This document shows positions 1 through 7,592 of a stretch of 64,000 nucleotides of DNA, in pieces. Within the stretch, counting starts at the first letter, position 1. Each line of letters begins with the position of its first letter. This DNA comes from Plesiocystis pacifica SIR-1 (GTDB lineage Bacteria; Myxococcota_A; Polyangia; Nannocystales; Nannocystaceae): positions 1-64,000 of the forward strand of contig NZ_ABCS01000020.1 in NCBI RefSeq assembly GCF_000170895.1, written 5' to 3'. Made by a program: the position numbers and the translations under genes. The notes under the pieces are model-generated. The model was not told the DNA's origin and searched no databases. It worked only from the letters and a program-made list of their open reading frames with translations.

Positions 1-306
1 GGGACCGCGAGCGCGGGCAAGCACGAGCGCCTGCGCGAGCGCGGGGTCAGCCACTGCATCGACTACCGCAACCAGGACTTCGAGGCCGAGGTCATGGGAA
101 TCACCGAGGGCCGCGGGGTCGACATCGTCCTCGACGCCGTGGGCGGGGCCTCGTTCAAAAAGAGCTACCGCGGCGTCCGCCACAACGGCCGGCTGTTCAT
201 GTTCGGAGCCTCGAGCTTGGTCCCGGGCAAGCGCCGCCGGCTGCTGCCCGCGCTCAAGGCCCTGGCGCAGAGAGCCTCAGCAGCGCGAATCTCGGCGGGG
301 CGCTGA
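1..306 (+). CDS. Zinc-type alcohol dehydrogenase/quinone oxidoreductase (MDR), C-terminal fragment
   Basis: The reading frame is open from the window edge. It contains the end of a Rossmann domain of the medium-chain dehydrogenase/reductase superfamily: a segment like 'HCIDYRNQDFEAEV', then 'GVDIVLDAVGG' and 'NGRLFMFGASS', which are usual around NAD(P)-binding strands 4-6. The N-terminus lies outside the window. The family normally continues about 60-80 residues past this point, but here the frame runs into unrelated residues after 'ALKALAQ' and stops. It overlaps an ATPase gene that itself lacks a start. I read this as a gene cut at its 3' end by a deletion or rearrangement junction near position 270. 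Family assignment is fairly secure; substrate is unknown. Confidence 0.6.
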   Translation, partial: GTASAGKHERLRERGVSHCIDYRNQDFEAEVMGITEGRGVDIVLDAVGGASFKKSYRGVRHNGRLFMFGASSLVPGKRRRLLPALKALAQRASAARISAGR

Positions 307-1160
307 ACCTCGTCGTCGAGGCCATCGACGGAGCCCTCGATTTGCACCTGAGCGGGCGCTGCTCTCGGCTCTACGTCAGCCTCACCCACGACCACTTCTG
401 CGTCGTCGACGATGGACCGGGGCTCGAGCCCAGCGAGGTCCTGGACCAGCTCGAGACGCACCACAAAAAGCGCACGCGGCAGGGCGACCGCGCCCACGCC
501 CACGTGATCGGCACCGGCATGGGCCTGGCGATGATCAACGCCCTGGCGCGGCGCCTCGAGTTCGAGCTGCGGCGCGCGGGCGAGGTCCGGCGCTGGGTCT
601 TCGAGGGGACGGTGCTGGTCTCGGAGAACGAGCTGGTGGGGGCCTGCGACGACTCGGGCACGACGCTGCGGGTGTGGCCGGACGCTTCCTTGATGCGCGA
701 GCCCTTGCCCTCCCGGGCCGAGCTCTCGGCGGTGCTGGAGAAGGTCCACTGGCTGTGTCCTGCGCTGCGCGTCGAGCTGGACGGGCGGCGCTTTAGCGGC
801 GAGGCGGGGCTGGCCGCGTGGATCCGTCGCCAGCCCGAGTGGGACGGCTCCCCGGTCGAGACCCTCGAGCTCGTCGACGGAGCCCGGGGCGCGCGGGTCG
901 GCCTGGCCTGGGCCTGGCTCGACGAGCCCTGCGTGGCGCGTCAGGCCGCGTTCGTGAATTTGCGGGAGACCCCGCGGGGCAGCCACATGGACGCGCTGCT
1001 CGAGGGCCTGGCGGCCCGCTACGGGGTGTCACCGGCGATGGCTCGGCGTCGGGTGCTCGCGCTGGTCAGCGTCGTGCTCGAGGAGCCTCGCTACGACTCG
1101 CCGACCCGGGAGGTGCTCGCTCAGCCCGAGCTCGGCGCGTGGATCGAGGCGAGCCTCTAG
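270..1160 (+). CDS. GHKL (GyrB/ParE-like) ATPase-domain protein, 5' end missing
   Basis: The product resembles the N-terminal ATPase half of type II topoisomerase B subunits. An N-box-like segment 'LNLVVEAIDGAL', a G1 box 'VVDDGPGLEP', and a G2-like 'VIGTGMGLAMINAL' appear in the right order, followed by a transducer-like region. Homology starts at about 270 in this frame, yet no ATG, GTG or TTG lies upstream in frame; the first usable codon is TTG at 342, inside the N-box helix. The leader 'RRPxMYxG'-type segment is absent. The gene therefore appears to have lost its first 20 or so codons at the junction with the dehydrogenase fragment. There is no topoisomerase toprim domain, so a stand-alone regulatory or repair ATPase is more likely than gyrase. 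Confidence 0.6.
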   Translation, partial: ESLSSANLGGALNLVVEAIDGALDLHLSGRCSRLYVSLTHDHFCVVDDGPGLEPSEVLDQLETHHKKRTRQGDRAHAHVIGTGMGLAMINALARRLEFELRRAGEVRRWVFEGTVLVSENELVGACDDSGTTLRVWPDASLMREPLPSRAELSAVLEKVHWLCPALRVELDGRRFSGEAGLAAWIRRQPEWDGSPVETLELVDGARGARVGLAWAWLDEPCVARQAAFVNLRETPRGSHMDALLEGLAARYGVSPAMARRRVLALVSVVLEEPRYDSPTREVLAQPELGAWIEASL

Positions 1161-1201
1161 CAGTCGCCCACCCCGGCGTGGCCAGGGTGGGCGACTGCTA
1201 G
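1157..1201. terminator. Perfect 17-bp inverted repeat overlapping the ATPase stop codon
   Basis: Arms 1157-1173 and 1185-1201 are perfectly complementary with an 11-nt loop. The left arm begins with the TAG stop of the ATPase gene. The convergent gene ends at 1223, so the hairpin sits exactly between two 3' ends. There is no clear U-tract, so termination is inferred from position and stem strength. Confidence 0.55.
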
Positions 1202-1222
1202 CAGCCTGCCAGGCTCAGAGGC

Positions 1223-1741
1223 TCAGAACTTGCGGAAGTCGACGTAGGTCGCTTCGTGTTCCAGGGGGAAGCGGTAGTTCGACGGGATGGGCGGCTCGGG
1301 GACGCCCCACTTCTCAAACAGCTCGAGCGCGCGGTCGATGCCCGCGGGGATCGACTCTTGGAACTCGATGGGGAATTTTTCCTTGCCGACCATCCACACC
1401 ACGGCCGTCATGGCGCCGCGGATGAGCCGGTTCATCCCGACCGGCATGATGACGTAGTCGTCGAGCTCGGCGATGCGCGGATCGTTGGAGTTGATGTCCG
1501 CGAGGTGCTTGCGGGCCGTCGCCTTGAGGGTCTTGAGCTCGGTGATGTCGTGGATCCACACCTGCTTGTGACCGCCGCTGCCGTCGAGGGCGTAGGTGTC
1601 GCGAATGGCGTAGACGGCGTCGAGCAGGCCGTCCTCCACGTCGCCAAACCACCGATGTATGATCAGTGGGTGGTAGCGGTAATCAGCCAGTAGCTTTCCG
1701 TCGAGGTGTTTCGCGCGGAGGAGTGGCGGCCGAGAGGTCAT
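1223..1741 (-). CDS. Hypothetical 172-aa protein, possible STAS/SpoIIAA-like fold
   Basis: The ATG at 1741 is chosen because everything upstream in the long open frame is low-complexity shadow, while coding-like sequence starts at 'MTSRPPLLRAKHLDGKLL'. There is no signal peptide or membrane segment, so it is probably cytosolic. The alternation of hydrophobic strands ('LIIHRWFGDVEDG', 'QVWIHDITEL') and amphipathic helices resembles STAS/SpoIIAA-like domains. Its order of elements, including a terminal 'AGIDRALELFEKWG' helix, parallels the C-terminal domain of the divergently transcribed pseudokinase next door ('DAIDRLRAVLADAG'). I infer that the two are homologous; no function can be named. 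Confidence 0.6.
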   Translation of the reverse strand: MTSRPPLLRAKHLDGKLLADYRYHPLIIHRWFGDVEDGLLDAVYAIRDTYALDGSGGHKQVWIHDITELKTLKATARKHLADINSNDPRIAELDDYVIMPVGMNRLIRGAMTAVVWMVGKEKFPIEFQESIPAGIDRALELFEKWGVPEPPIPSNYRFPLEHEATYVDFRKF

Positions 1742-1754
1742 TGGGGGGGGCTTG

Positions 1755-1798
1755 CTCGGGATCACCCGAGGTGACGAGTCATCGAACTGGGCTAGTTC
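1755..1798. promoter_or_regulatory. Two small inverted repeats in the divergent spacer
   Basis: In the spacer of about 210 bp between the divergent genes at 1741 and 1956, two short dyads lie close together: ctcggg/cccgag (1755-1770) and gaact/agttc (1784-1798). They could be operator half-sites for the divergent promoters. No convincing -35/-10 pair was found, so this is only a candidate. Confidence 0.2.
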
Positions 1799-1955
1799 AC
1801 AGCATGCTGGCGCCCGTGTCCAGCACGATGATGGCGCGCGTGGGGGCCCGCAGTGCGGAGTTCGCTCGAGCCTCGCTGCGCGGTTCTTGCGCGCGGAGGC
1901 CACTCCCGCGTCACAGGCCGCGAGTTGGTAGATTGCGGCCGTGACCAGGGACAGC

Positions 1956-3413
1956 ATGTCAGAATCGGGGAGCGAAGCCGCGAGCCTCGAGGCGCCGTCT
2001 GTCGACGCGGGTGACCTGCGGGCACTCGACTCGGAGTCTGGGGACGTCGCCTTTGGTGGTTACCGATTGCGGCGTTGCTTGAGCCAGGGAATCTTGGGCT
2101 CGGTCTACCTCGGCCACGACCCCGAGCGAGGTCGCGACGTGGCCATCGAGCTGGTCCACGCGTGGCCGGCGGGGGAGTCCACGTCCGAAGAGCCGCCGAT
2201 CCTGCGTCAGGTCCGGGCCACGGCGAAGCTCTCGCACCCGAACATCGCCCAGATCCACGAGGCTGGCGTGTTCACGACGGGGGGCGGGGACGGCGAGGCC
2301 CGACGGGGCGTCTTCGTGGTGATGGAGTACGTCGAAGGCCAGAGCCTCGTGGAGTGGCTCGCCGACGGCGCGCGGCAGTGGCCCGAGATCCTCGCCGTGT
2401 TCCTGGCCGCGGGTCAGGGGCTCGTGGCCGGGCACTCCCAGGGCATCATCCACCGCAACTTCAGCCCGGCCAACGTGATCGTCGACTTCGACGGCTCGGT
2501 CCGGGTGGTGAACTTTGGCCTGACCTGGGCCATCGAACAGACCCTGCAGGGGAGCGCGCCCGAGGGCGTCGTCGAGGGCGACGCGGCGCGCTCGGCCCTC
2601 GCCCAGGCGGGCCTGTTTCGCTTCGGCGAGAGGCTGCTCGTCGGCTGCCCGGCGTACATGGCCCCCGAGCAGCTCGAGGGTCGCTCGGTCAACCCGCGCA
2701 CGGACCAGTACGCCCTGGCCACGGCGATCTTCGAGGCCGTCTACGGCCACCACCCCACCCCGGGCGCGAGCTTGTCGAAATTCGCGTCGAACTCGCTCGC
2801 GGGCGTGAGCCGGGAGCCCGACGGGGGGGAGGTGCCGCACTGGCTCGGCAAGGCGCTGATGCGTGCGCGCTCGCGCGATCCCAACAGCCGCTACCTGTCG
2901 ATGAACGCCTTCGTGCAGACCTTGATCCGCCGGCTCAACGAGGCCGCGCGTCAACGCAGCGCGCGCCTGGCCGAGTCCGCGATCGCCAAGCAGGCCGAGG
3001 CCGAGATCGACTACCGGAGCCACATTCAATGGCTCGAGCCGGGGATCATCCTCTACGAGGAGCCCAAGCGACCCACGCTGCTCTCGACCCACGTGATGCG
3101 CGAGGAGCTGACGCGCCTGACCAAGGGGCTGCGCGGCTACGCCATGTTCGTCGACATCTCGAAGTCGGTGATGCCTGGGCCCGAGGTCCGCGCCAAGATC
3201 CGCGACATGTTTCGAGATGACAATCTGCTGTTCATGGTGCTGCACCACCACGACGACGACCCGATGCGGACATTCGCGGCGCTGCTGATTCTCGACACCA
3301 TCCCTGAAGACATCTACACGATCATGCATTCGCGCACGGACGCAATCGACCGACTGCGTGCGGTTCTCGCCGACGCGGGCCTCGGGGGGGACGCCCTCGG
3401 TGGGGCCCGATAG
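1956..3413 (+). CDS. Serine/threonine-protein kinase-like protein (predicted pseudokinase) with C-terminal STAS-like domain
   Basis: Residues about 30-330 have the Hanks-type kinase fold: a glycine loop 'LSQGILGSVYLG', 'VMEYVEGQSL', and an activation segment ending 'PAYMAPEQLEG'. Every key catalytic position is changed. The VAIK lysine is Glu (VAIE), the catalytic loop HRDxKPxN reads HRNFSPAN (Asp to Asn, Lys to Ser), and DFG reads NFG. That predicts loss of phosphotransfer, so it is more likely a scaffold or allosteric sensor. The last 120 residues form a separate domain ('GYAMFVDISKSVMPG') that looks like the neighbouring small protein. The ATG at 1956 has 'aggga' upstream; an in-frame GTG lies at 1941. 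A methyltransferase gene starts about 25 bp downstream, so co-transcription is likely. Confidence 0.8.
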   Translation: MSESGSEAASLEAPSVDAGDLRALDSESGDVAFGGYRLRRCLSQGILGSVYLGHDPERGRDVAIELVHAWPAGESTSEEPPILRQVRATAKLSHPNIAQIHEAGVFTTGGGDGEARRGVFVVMEYVEGQSLVEWLADGARQWPEILAVFLAAGQGLVAGHSQGIIHRNFSPANVIVDFDGSVRVVNFGLTWAIEQTLQGSAPEGVVEGDAARSALAQAGLFRFGERLLVGCPAYMAPEQLEGRSVNPRTDQYALATAIFEAVYGHHPTPGASLSKFASNSLAGVSREPDGGEVPHWLGKALMRARSRDPNSRYLSMNAFVQTLIRRLNEAARQRSARLAESAIAKQAEAEIDYRSHIQWLEPGIILYEEPKRPTLLSTHVMREELTRLTKGLRGYAMFVDISKSVMPGPEVRAKIRDMFRDDNLLFMVLHHHDDDPMRTFAALLILDTIPEDIYTIMHSRTDAIDRLRAVLADAGLGGDALGGAR

Positions 3414-3437
3414 GAACCCTCGTGGAAGCGGGACTTC

Positions 3438-4982
3438 GTGGTGAACGCCATGCGTGATACTTCTTCCTCCGTGGCCTTGCCCCTCCAATCGCGGGCTGAG
3501 CAAGACGCCGTGGGACCGGGTTCGGAGCAGGCCTTGCCGGCGGCTGACCTGCAGTGGTTGTTCGAGAACGGCGAGGAGATCCAGCTCATCACTGGAGCGC
3601 TGATCTTCGAGCAGGACGAGGTCGTGGTCGACCTCGTGCTCGTCTTGCACGGCCTCTTGGTGGCCATGACCCCGGGGGTTCGGCAGGTGACGTACCGCTC
3701 GGGCGCGTGGGTCGGGGCGGCGCCCTTCATCGACGGCGCGCCCATGCCCTCGACGGTCCGCGCCGGCGAGAACTCGCTCATCCTGCGCATCTCTCGAGAG
3801 CGGGTTCAGGCTCGGATGGCGACCGAGCCGGCGTTCGCGGCCCGCATCTTGCGGGGCCTGGCGAGCTCCCTGGTGACCTCGCTGCGCGAGCACGTCCGCG
3901 ACGAGCAGCGCATGGTCGTGCCCCTGGGCGGCGACGGCACCGAGGCTGAGGTCGATCGGCTGTGCGCGGAGTTCAAAGAGCAGCTGCAAGCGGCCGACAA
4001 GTCGGCCATGCGTCGCGGCGCGGAGCTCGAGGCGCTGGGCCAGGAGCTGTCCCGAGGCTTCGCGGGCTTCGCGATTCGGCTCAACGAGCTGCTCGGCGAC
4101 GACTCGGGCCTCGACAAGGTCGAGCGCGATCGCCTCGGCGCTCGGGTCCAGCGCGAGGTCTTGCCCTACCTGCTGCTGACCAAGACGGCGGAGCGCCTCT
4201 ACGCCAAGCCCCGGGGCTACGCGGGGGACGCCGAGTCCATCGCGTGGATCTACAACAACGTCCCCGGGGGGACGAGCCGCCTGGGCCCGCTCCTCGACCG
4301 CGCCTTCCTCAACCAGCCCGCGGCCGCGGCCGTCCGCAACCGGCGGGTGCTGCTGCGCAACCAGATCTTCCAACGCCTCGAGCGCCTCGCGGCCGGGGGC
4401 AGCGAGCCCAGGCCCTTTCGGATCACCATCATGGCCTGCGGCCCGGCGCGCGAGCTGTTCGACGTGTTCGACGCGCTCGAGGAGCTCGCCGCGCAGGGAC
4501 AGGCGCTGCCCCAGATCGAGGCGCGGCTCATCGACATCGACGAAGAGGCGATCGCCAAGGTCCGCGCGGAGGTCGAGGGGCGGGGGCTACGGGATGCGAT
4601 CCAGCTGCACCACAACAACCTCGTGTACCTCGCCCTGGGACGCCAGAAGCTCGAGATCCCCGCCCAGGACCTCGTCTACAGCATCGGCCTCATCGACTAC
4701 TTCAGCGATCGCATGGTCGTGAAGCTGATCAACTACGCCCACGGCCTGCTGCGCCCGTCCGGCGAGCTGATCCTCGGCAACTTCCACCCGCTCAACTCGG
4801 ACAAGGCCCTGATGGACTACGTCCTGGACTGGCGGCTCATCCACCGCGACGAGGCCGACATGGATCGCCTGTACACCGAGTCGGTGTTTGGGCGCCGCTG
4901 CAGCGAGGTCGTGTTCGAGGACGCGGGCATCAACCTGTTCGCGATCTGCCCCAAGAGCAACGCGGTCGCGCTGCCCTCCTGA
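3438..4982 (+). CDS. Cyclic nucleotide-binding-like domain plus class I SAM methyltransferase (3-OH-PAME synthase-like)
   Basis: The protein has 514 residues (GTG start; an ATG lies 12 nt further in). Residues 35-160 resemble a cNMP-binding beta-roll with trailing helices ('FIDGAPMPSTVRAGENSLIL'), but the phosphate-binding GE...R cassette is not obvious. Residues 220-505 match the methyltransferase family annotated as extracellular factor 3-hydroxypalmitate methyl ester biosynthesis (PhcB-like): 'KPRGYAGD', 'GTSRLGPLLDRAF', a SAM-binding strand 'RITIMACGPARELFD', 'RLIDIDEEAI', and 'DLVYSIGLIDYFSD'. PhcB-type enzymes make a diffusible fatty-acid methyl ester signal in Ralstonia; whether this one does is inference. 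The pseudokinase upstream suggests a signalling operon. Repeat elements begin 8 nt after the stop. Confidence 0.75.
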   Translation: MVNAMRDTSSSVALPLQSRAEQDAVGPGSEQALPAADLQWLFENGEEIQLITGALIFEQDEVVVDLVLVLHGLLVAMTPGVRQVTYRSGAWVGAAPFIDGAPMPSTVRAGENSLILRISRERVQARMATEPAFAARILRGLASSLVTSLREHVRDEQRMVVPLGGDGTEAEVDRLCAEFKEQLQAADKSAMRRGAELEALGQELSRGFAGFAIRLNELLGDDSGLDKVERDRLGARVQREVLPYLLLTKTAERLYAKPRGYAGDAESIAWIYNNVPGGTSRLGPLLDRAFLNQPAAAAVRNRRVLLRNQIFQRLERLAAGGSEPRPFRITIMACGPARELFDVFDALEELAAQGQALPQIEARLIDIDEEAIAKVRAEVEGRGLRDAIQLHHNNLVYLALGRQKLEIPAQDLVYSIGLIDYFSDRMVVKLINYAHGLLRPSGELILGNFHPLNSDKALMDYVLDWRLIHRDEADMDRLYTESVFGRRCSEVVFEDAGINLFAICPKSNAVALPS

Positions 4983-4990
4983 GTTCAGCT

Positions 4991-5074
4991 CAGGGACTGT
5001 GAAGTTTTCACAGTCCCTGTCCATTTTAGCCGTCGTGGACGACGCCACGCCCTCCCTGCCCCACGTCCACGACT
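4991..5074. repeat. Repeat family A, copy A1 (two-hairpin element)
   Basis: The first hairpin is a perfect 13-bp stem, 4991-5003 with 5007-5019, loop gtt. A short AT-richer linker ('tccattttagcc') follows, then a second hairpin with 10-bp stem 5032-5041/5064-5073 around a conserved C-rich loop. Other copies are at 5075, 43041 and 62239. It lies 8 nt after the methyltransferase stop and is bordered by ctcag on both sides. Confidence 0.85.
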
Positions 5075-5160
5075 CAGGGACTGTGAAATTTTCACAGTCC
5101 CTGTCTGTTTTAGCCGTCGTGGACGACGCCACGCCCTCCCTGCCCCACGTCCACGACTCA
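5075..5160. repeat. Repeat family A, copy A2 (tandem with A1)
   Basis: This is a direct tandem copy of A1 with an 84-bp period. Stem 5075-5087/5091-5103 has loop att; the second stem is 5116-5125/5148-5157. Only a few bases differ from A1, in the first loop and linker, so the duplication is recent. It is followed within about 5 bp by repeat B1. Confidence 0.85.
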
Positions 5161-5164
5161 GATC

Positions 5165-5309
5165 TGAGACTGTCAACGAATCCACGCCCCCGCTTGCGGG
5201 GGCGACCACCTGCCTTCTCAAAGGTACAAACGCCATTGCCCACCAAGCCAAAGCGGAGGAGCGGATAGCGACGGAGCGCCCCCCGTCCGAGCTCCCTGTG
5301 GGGGCAGAA
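5165..5309. repeat. Repeat family B, copy B1
   Basis: This dispersed repeat has a GC hairpin (5185-5193/5196-5204, cgcccccgc/gcgggggcg), a conserved core around 'cattgcccaccaagccaaag' (5233-5252) and a terminal 'gtgggggca' box. Copies are at 12441, 43372 and, inverted and shortened, 47430. With A1 and A2 it fills the gap between the methyltransferase and the next leftward gene (4983-5315), which holds no other gene. Confidence 0.8.
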
Positions 5310-5315
5310 CAGAAC

Positions 5316-5642
5316 TCAGCCGCCGGTGCACATCGGCGTGTCGAAGAAGTCGAGGCAGGAGCCTTTGGCGATGTCGAGGCAGTCCTGCATGTCCGCGCGC
5401 GCTCGCGGGTCGAAGGCCGCGCTCTCGTCCCGGACGCACTCGTCGACGGGGTAGGGGTCGAGGCCCTCCTCGGCGAGGCAGCGGTTGGCCCAGGTGCACA
5501 GCTCGGTGACCAGCTGCTGGTCGTTGGCGGACGGGCCCGCCTCGGCAGGGAGGGGCGACCACCAACGAACAAAATCGGTCGAACATCGCCGGGAGGGTAC
5601 TCGCGACGACGAGGCTCGTCCCCTTTGGGTCCGCACTTTCAA
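5316..5642 (-). CDS. Small Cys-containing protein, probably 5'-eroded
   Basis: Only the C-terminal 70 residues look coding: 'NDQQLVTELCTWANRCL', then regularly spaced cysteines up to 'LDFFDTPMCTGG'. This resembles helical, disulfide-bonded secreted domains common in myxobacterial lipoproteins. The first 35 codons from the ATG at 5642 are Arg/Ser-rich, with no signal peptide, and do not look native. I read it as a gene that has lost its 5' part or carries an undetected frameshift near 5540. Function is unknown. Confidence 0.4.
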   Translation of the reverse strand: MKVRTQRGRASSSRVPSRRCSTDFVRWWSPLPAEAGPSANDQQLVTELCTWANRCLAEEGLDPYPVDECVRDESAAFDPRARADMQDCLDIAKGSCLDFFDTPMCTGG

Positions 5643-5743
5643 TCACAGCTGCTTACGGCGCGGCGGCCAGAGCAGTGTGTCGAGTCGGGGAGCGCCTGAG
5701 CGTAGTCGAATCGTAAGCCCGAGCGGGCTGAGCCGGCCGCGAG

Positions 5744-6790
5744 TCAGGGCCCGTCGCCGAGGTTGAGGGCGTCGACGACGTCCATCAGGTTGCCGCGCTC
5801 GTAGTAGTCCACGGCCAGGAAGTTGGGCGGGTGATCCCACAGGGCCCAGCACTCGAGGGCGCGGCTGAGCAGCGGCTCGTAGGCGTTGACCTCCTCCGCG
5901 TTCTCGGCCGAGGGCAGGCCGAAGGTGTTGTTGACCCAGTGGTTGACGAGGAAGAGATCGTTGTCGGGGTCGCCGCGGTTGAGCTCGCAGGACAGGTCCG
6001 CGGCGTCCGTCGGGCCGTAGGGGGTGTCCCACGCGAGCGCCCACAGGTGGTGGTGCCAGTCCGGAGGTGGGCCGCCCTGCTCGGCGGTGACCAGCAGGCG
6101 CGCATTGGCCTCGATGAGCTCGCCGAGGGTCGGCCAGGGCTCGCCCTCGGGGTGGCTGTAGACCAGGTCGATGGCCCCGGTCGCCTCGTAGTCGACGCTC
6201 AGCTGCTCGGGGCTGACCGCGTCCTGGTAGAGGATGGCCACGACCTCGCGGGGGTTGGCCTCGAGGAAGTCGACCATCTGCCCCAGGACCAGGGCGTGGG
6301 ACACCTCGCCGAGACCGCAGGGCCCGTGGCAGAGCACCACGCTGTCGTCTTCGAAGTAGGTGTCGAGCAGGAAGGCCCGCACGCCGTCCTCGAGCTGGTT
6401 GGGCACGGGGAAGCCCTGGTTGGCGTTGAAGGCCGAGAAGCCCTCGCTGGTGACGGCGTGGGAGTTGTGCGTCGCGGCGAACACCACCTCGTCGAGGGGG
6501 CGATCGCACAGCTGCGGGTGCCCGTTGCACGGCAGCGCTTCGCCGGTGTCGGTCTCCTCGGTCGACTCGGTCTCGCCGGTCGAGTCCGTCTCGGTCTCGT
6601 CGGTCGAGCCGGTGTCGGTGCCAGTCTCGGTCTCGTCGGTCGAGCCGGTGTCGGTGCCAGTCTCGGTCTCGTCGGTCGAGCCGGTGTCGACCTCATCAGC
6701 CCCGTCGCCGCTGTCGTCGGAGCCACACGCGAGCGCGAGGCTCAGGCTGGAGAGCAGCACACCACGGGCCAAGGGGGATGGACGGCGCAT
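5744..6790 (-). CDS. PI-PLC-like phosphodiesterase lipoprotein
   Basis: The protein has 348 residues. The signal peptide ends in a lipobox ('SLALAC', Cys about residue 22). A linker of Asp/Glu/Ser/Thr follows, including a DEV tag 10-12 residues after the Cys and nearly three copies of a 12-residue TGSTDETETGTD unit. The domain from about residue 90 has the PLC-like phosphodiesterase fold: 'FAATHNSHAV' with a likely catalytic His, 'GVRAFLLDTYFED', and 'ILYQDAVSPEQL'. The family cleaves phosphatidylinositol or related phosphodiesters by general acid-base chemistry; the substrate here is unknown. It is expected at the cell surface, anchored by lipid. It seems to be transcribed alone. Confidence 0.75.
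   Translation of the reverse strand: MRRPSPLARGVLLSSLSLALACGSDDSGDGADEVDTGSTDETETGTDTGSTDETETGTDTGSTDETETDSTGETESTEETDTGEALPCNGHPQLCDRPLDEVVFAATHNSHAVTSEGFSAFNANQGFPVPNQLEDGVRAFLLDTYFEDDSVVLCHGPCGLGEVSHALVLGQMVDFLEANPREVVAILYQDAVSPEQLSVDYEATGAIDLVYSHPEGEPWPTLGELIEANARLLVTAEQGGPPPDWHHHLWALAWDTPYGPTDAADLSCELNRGDPDNDLFLVNHWVNNTFGLPSAENAEEVNAYEPLLSRALECWALWDHPPNFLAVDYYERGNLMDVVDALNLGDGP
6590..6692. repeat. 36-bp tandem repeat in the PI-PLC linker
   Basis: Units beginning 'cggtcgagccggtgtcggtg' occur at 6601, 6637 and 6673, a 36-bp period with the last copy partial. Each encodes 12 linker residues. Near-identity at the DNA level suggests recent slippage and possible length variation between strains. 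Confidence 0.7.
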
Positions 6791-6855
6791 CCGTCGAGTT
6801 TAGCGGGCGCCGTGACCGGGTCGTGACAAAAGCCTGGAGGTCGACGCAGGGCCGC

Positions 6856-7509
6856 CTAGCTGTCCGCGATCGGGTTTGCGTCCCTGGCGACGTTGGCCTT
6901 GAGCCCGCGCCCGATGATGTACTGCTCGCGGCTTTGCTTGCGCGTGTGCGCCGAGCGGTAGGGCTTGGCCTGCTGGTAGCGGCGCTCGACCTCGCGGATC
7001 AGCTCGTGGAAGCGCGCGCCCTGGAAGACCTTGGCGCAGAAGTGGCCGCCGATGCGCGAGCAGCCCGTGGCGATGTCGAGGGCGCGGAGGAACAGGTCTT
7101 CGCTCACGGGGATGTCGAAGTCCTTGTTGCCCGTGGTGTTCGGGGCCATGTCGCTGAGCACGACGTCGAAGCGACCGAAGCGCTCGACCATCTTGTCGAG
7201 CTTGAGCTTGTTGACGTCGCCGACGAAGGTCTTGACGTTGCTCGGCAGGGCGAGCTCGACGGCCTTGAGGTCGACGCCGACCAAGGTCGCGTCGGTGCCG
7301 GCTCGCTTGACCGCGTACTGCAGCCACGAGCCGGGCCAGCAGCCCAGATCGAGGACGCGCGCGCCCGGCTTGATCAGCCGAAAGCGCTTGTCGATCTCCT
7401 CGAGCTTGTAGATGGCTCGGCCGGCGAAGTTCTCCCGCTTGGCCCGGAGGTAGTTCGGGTCGTGGCGGTTCTTCTTGTCCCCCAAACCTGATCGACCGGA
7501 GCGTGCCAT
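6856..7509 (-). CDS. rlmE: 23S rRNA (uridine-2'-O)-methyltransferase RlmE
   Basis: The protein has 217 residues, close to the E. coli enzyme. RlmE methylates the 2'-O of U2552 in the 23S rRNA A-loop during late 50S assembly. The FtsJ motifs are visible: 'RAIYKLEEID' with catalytic Lys, SAM motif 'VLDLGCWPGSWLQYA' (a Trp replaces the usual Ala/Gly in 'GxxPG'), 'DVVLSDMAPNTTG' with the catalytic Asp, 'FCAKVFQG' with Lys, and 'REQYIIGRG' with Glu. The ATG at 7509 is chosen because homology begins at 'MARSGRSG' and a terminator lies just upstream. It follows rplC but is separated from it by that terminator, so it likely has its own promoter. Confidence 0.9.
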   Translation of the reverse strand: MARSGRSGLGDKKNRHDPNYLRAKRENFAGRAIYKLEEIDKRFRLIKPGARVLDLGCWPGSWLQYAVKRAGTDATLVGVDLKAVELALPSNVKTFVGDVNKLKLDKMVERFGRFDVVLSDMAPNTTGNKDFDIPVSEDLFLRALDIATGCSRIGGHFCAKVFQGARFHELIREVERRYQQAKPYRSAHTRKQSREQYIIGRGLKANVARDANPIADS

Positions 7510-7543
7510 GCCCTCGATGATAGGCCTGCGGGCTCCAAACGCG

Positions 7544-7570
7544 AAAAAGCCCGCGCGAGGGCGCGGGCTT
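7544..7570 (-). terminator. Rho-independent terminator after rplC
   Basis: The perfect 10-bp stem is 7547-7556/7561-7570 with loop gagg. On the minus strand it is followed by a run of T (plus 7544-7548 aaaaa). It lies 22 nt after the rplC stop and ahead of the rlmE start. Confidence 0.85.
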
Positions 7571-7592
7571 TCTCGACCAGAGCCGCTCGGCG

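Noticed and set aside
1959..4373. Very long antisense open frame (804 codons) opposite the pseudokinase and methyltransferase genes
   Set aside because: Long antisense frames are expected in this very GC-rich DNA; the product is low-complexity His/Arg/Val-rich and the plus-strand genes have clear domains.
4991..5160. Family A hairpins as simple rho-independent terminators
   Set aside because: There is no T-run at the right distance, two hairpins are always kept together, and copy A3 lies inside a gene.
5685..5715. Dispersed-repeat-like 'gcctgagcgtagtcgaatcg' segment
   Set aside because: It resembles short repeats of other genomes, but only one copy is present in this window, so a repeat cannot be supported.
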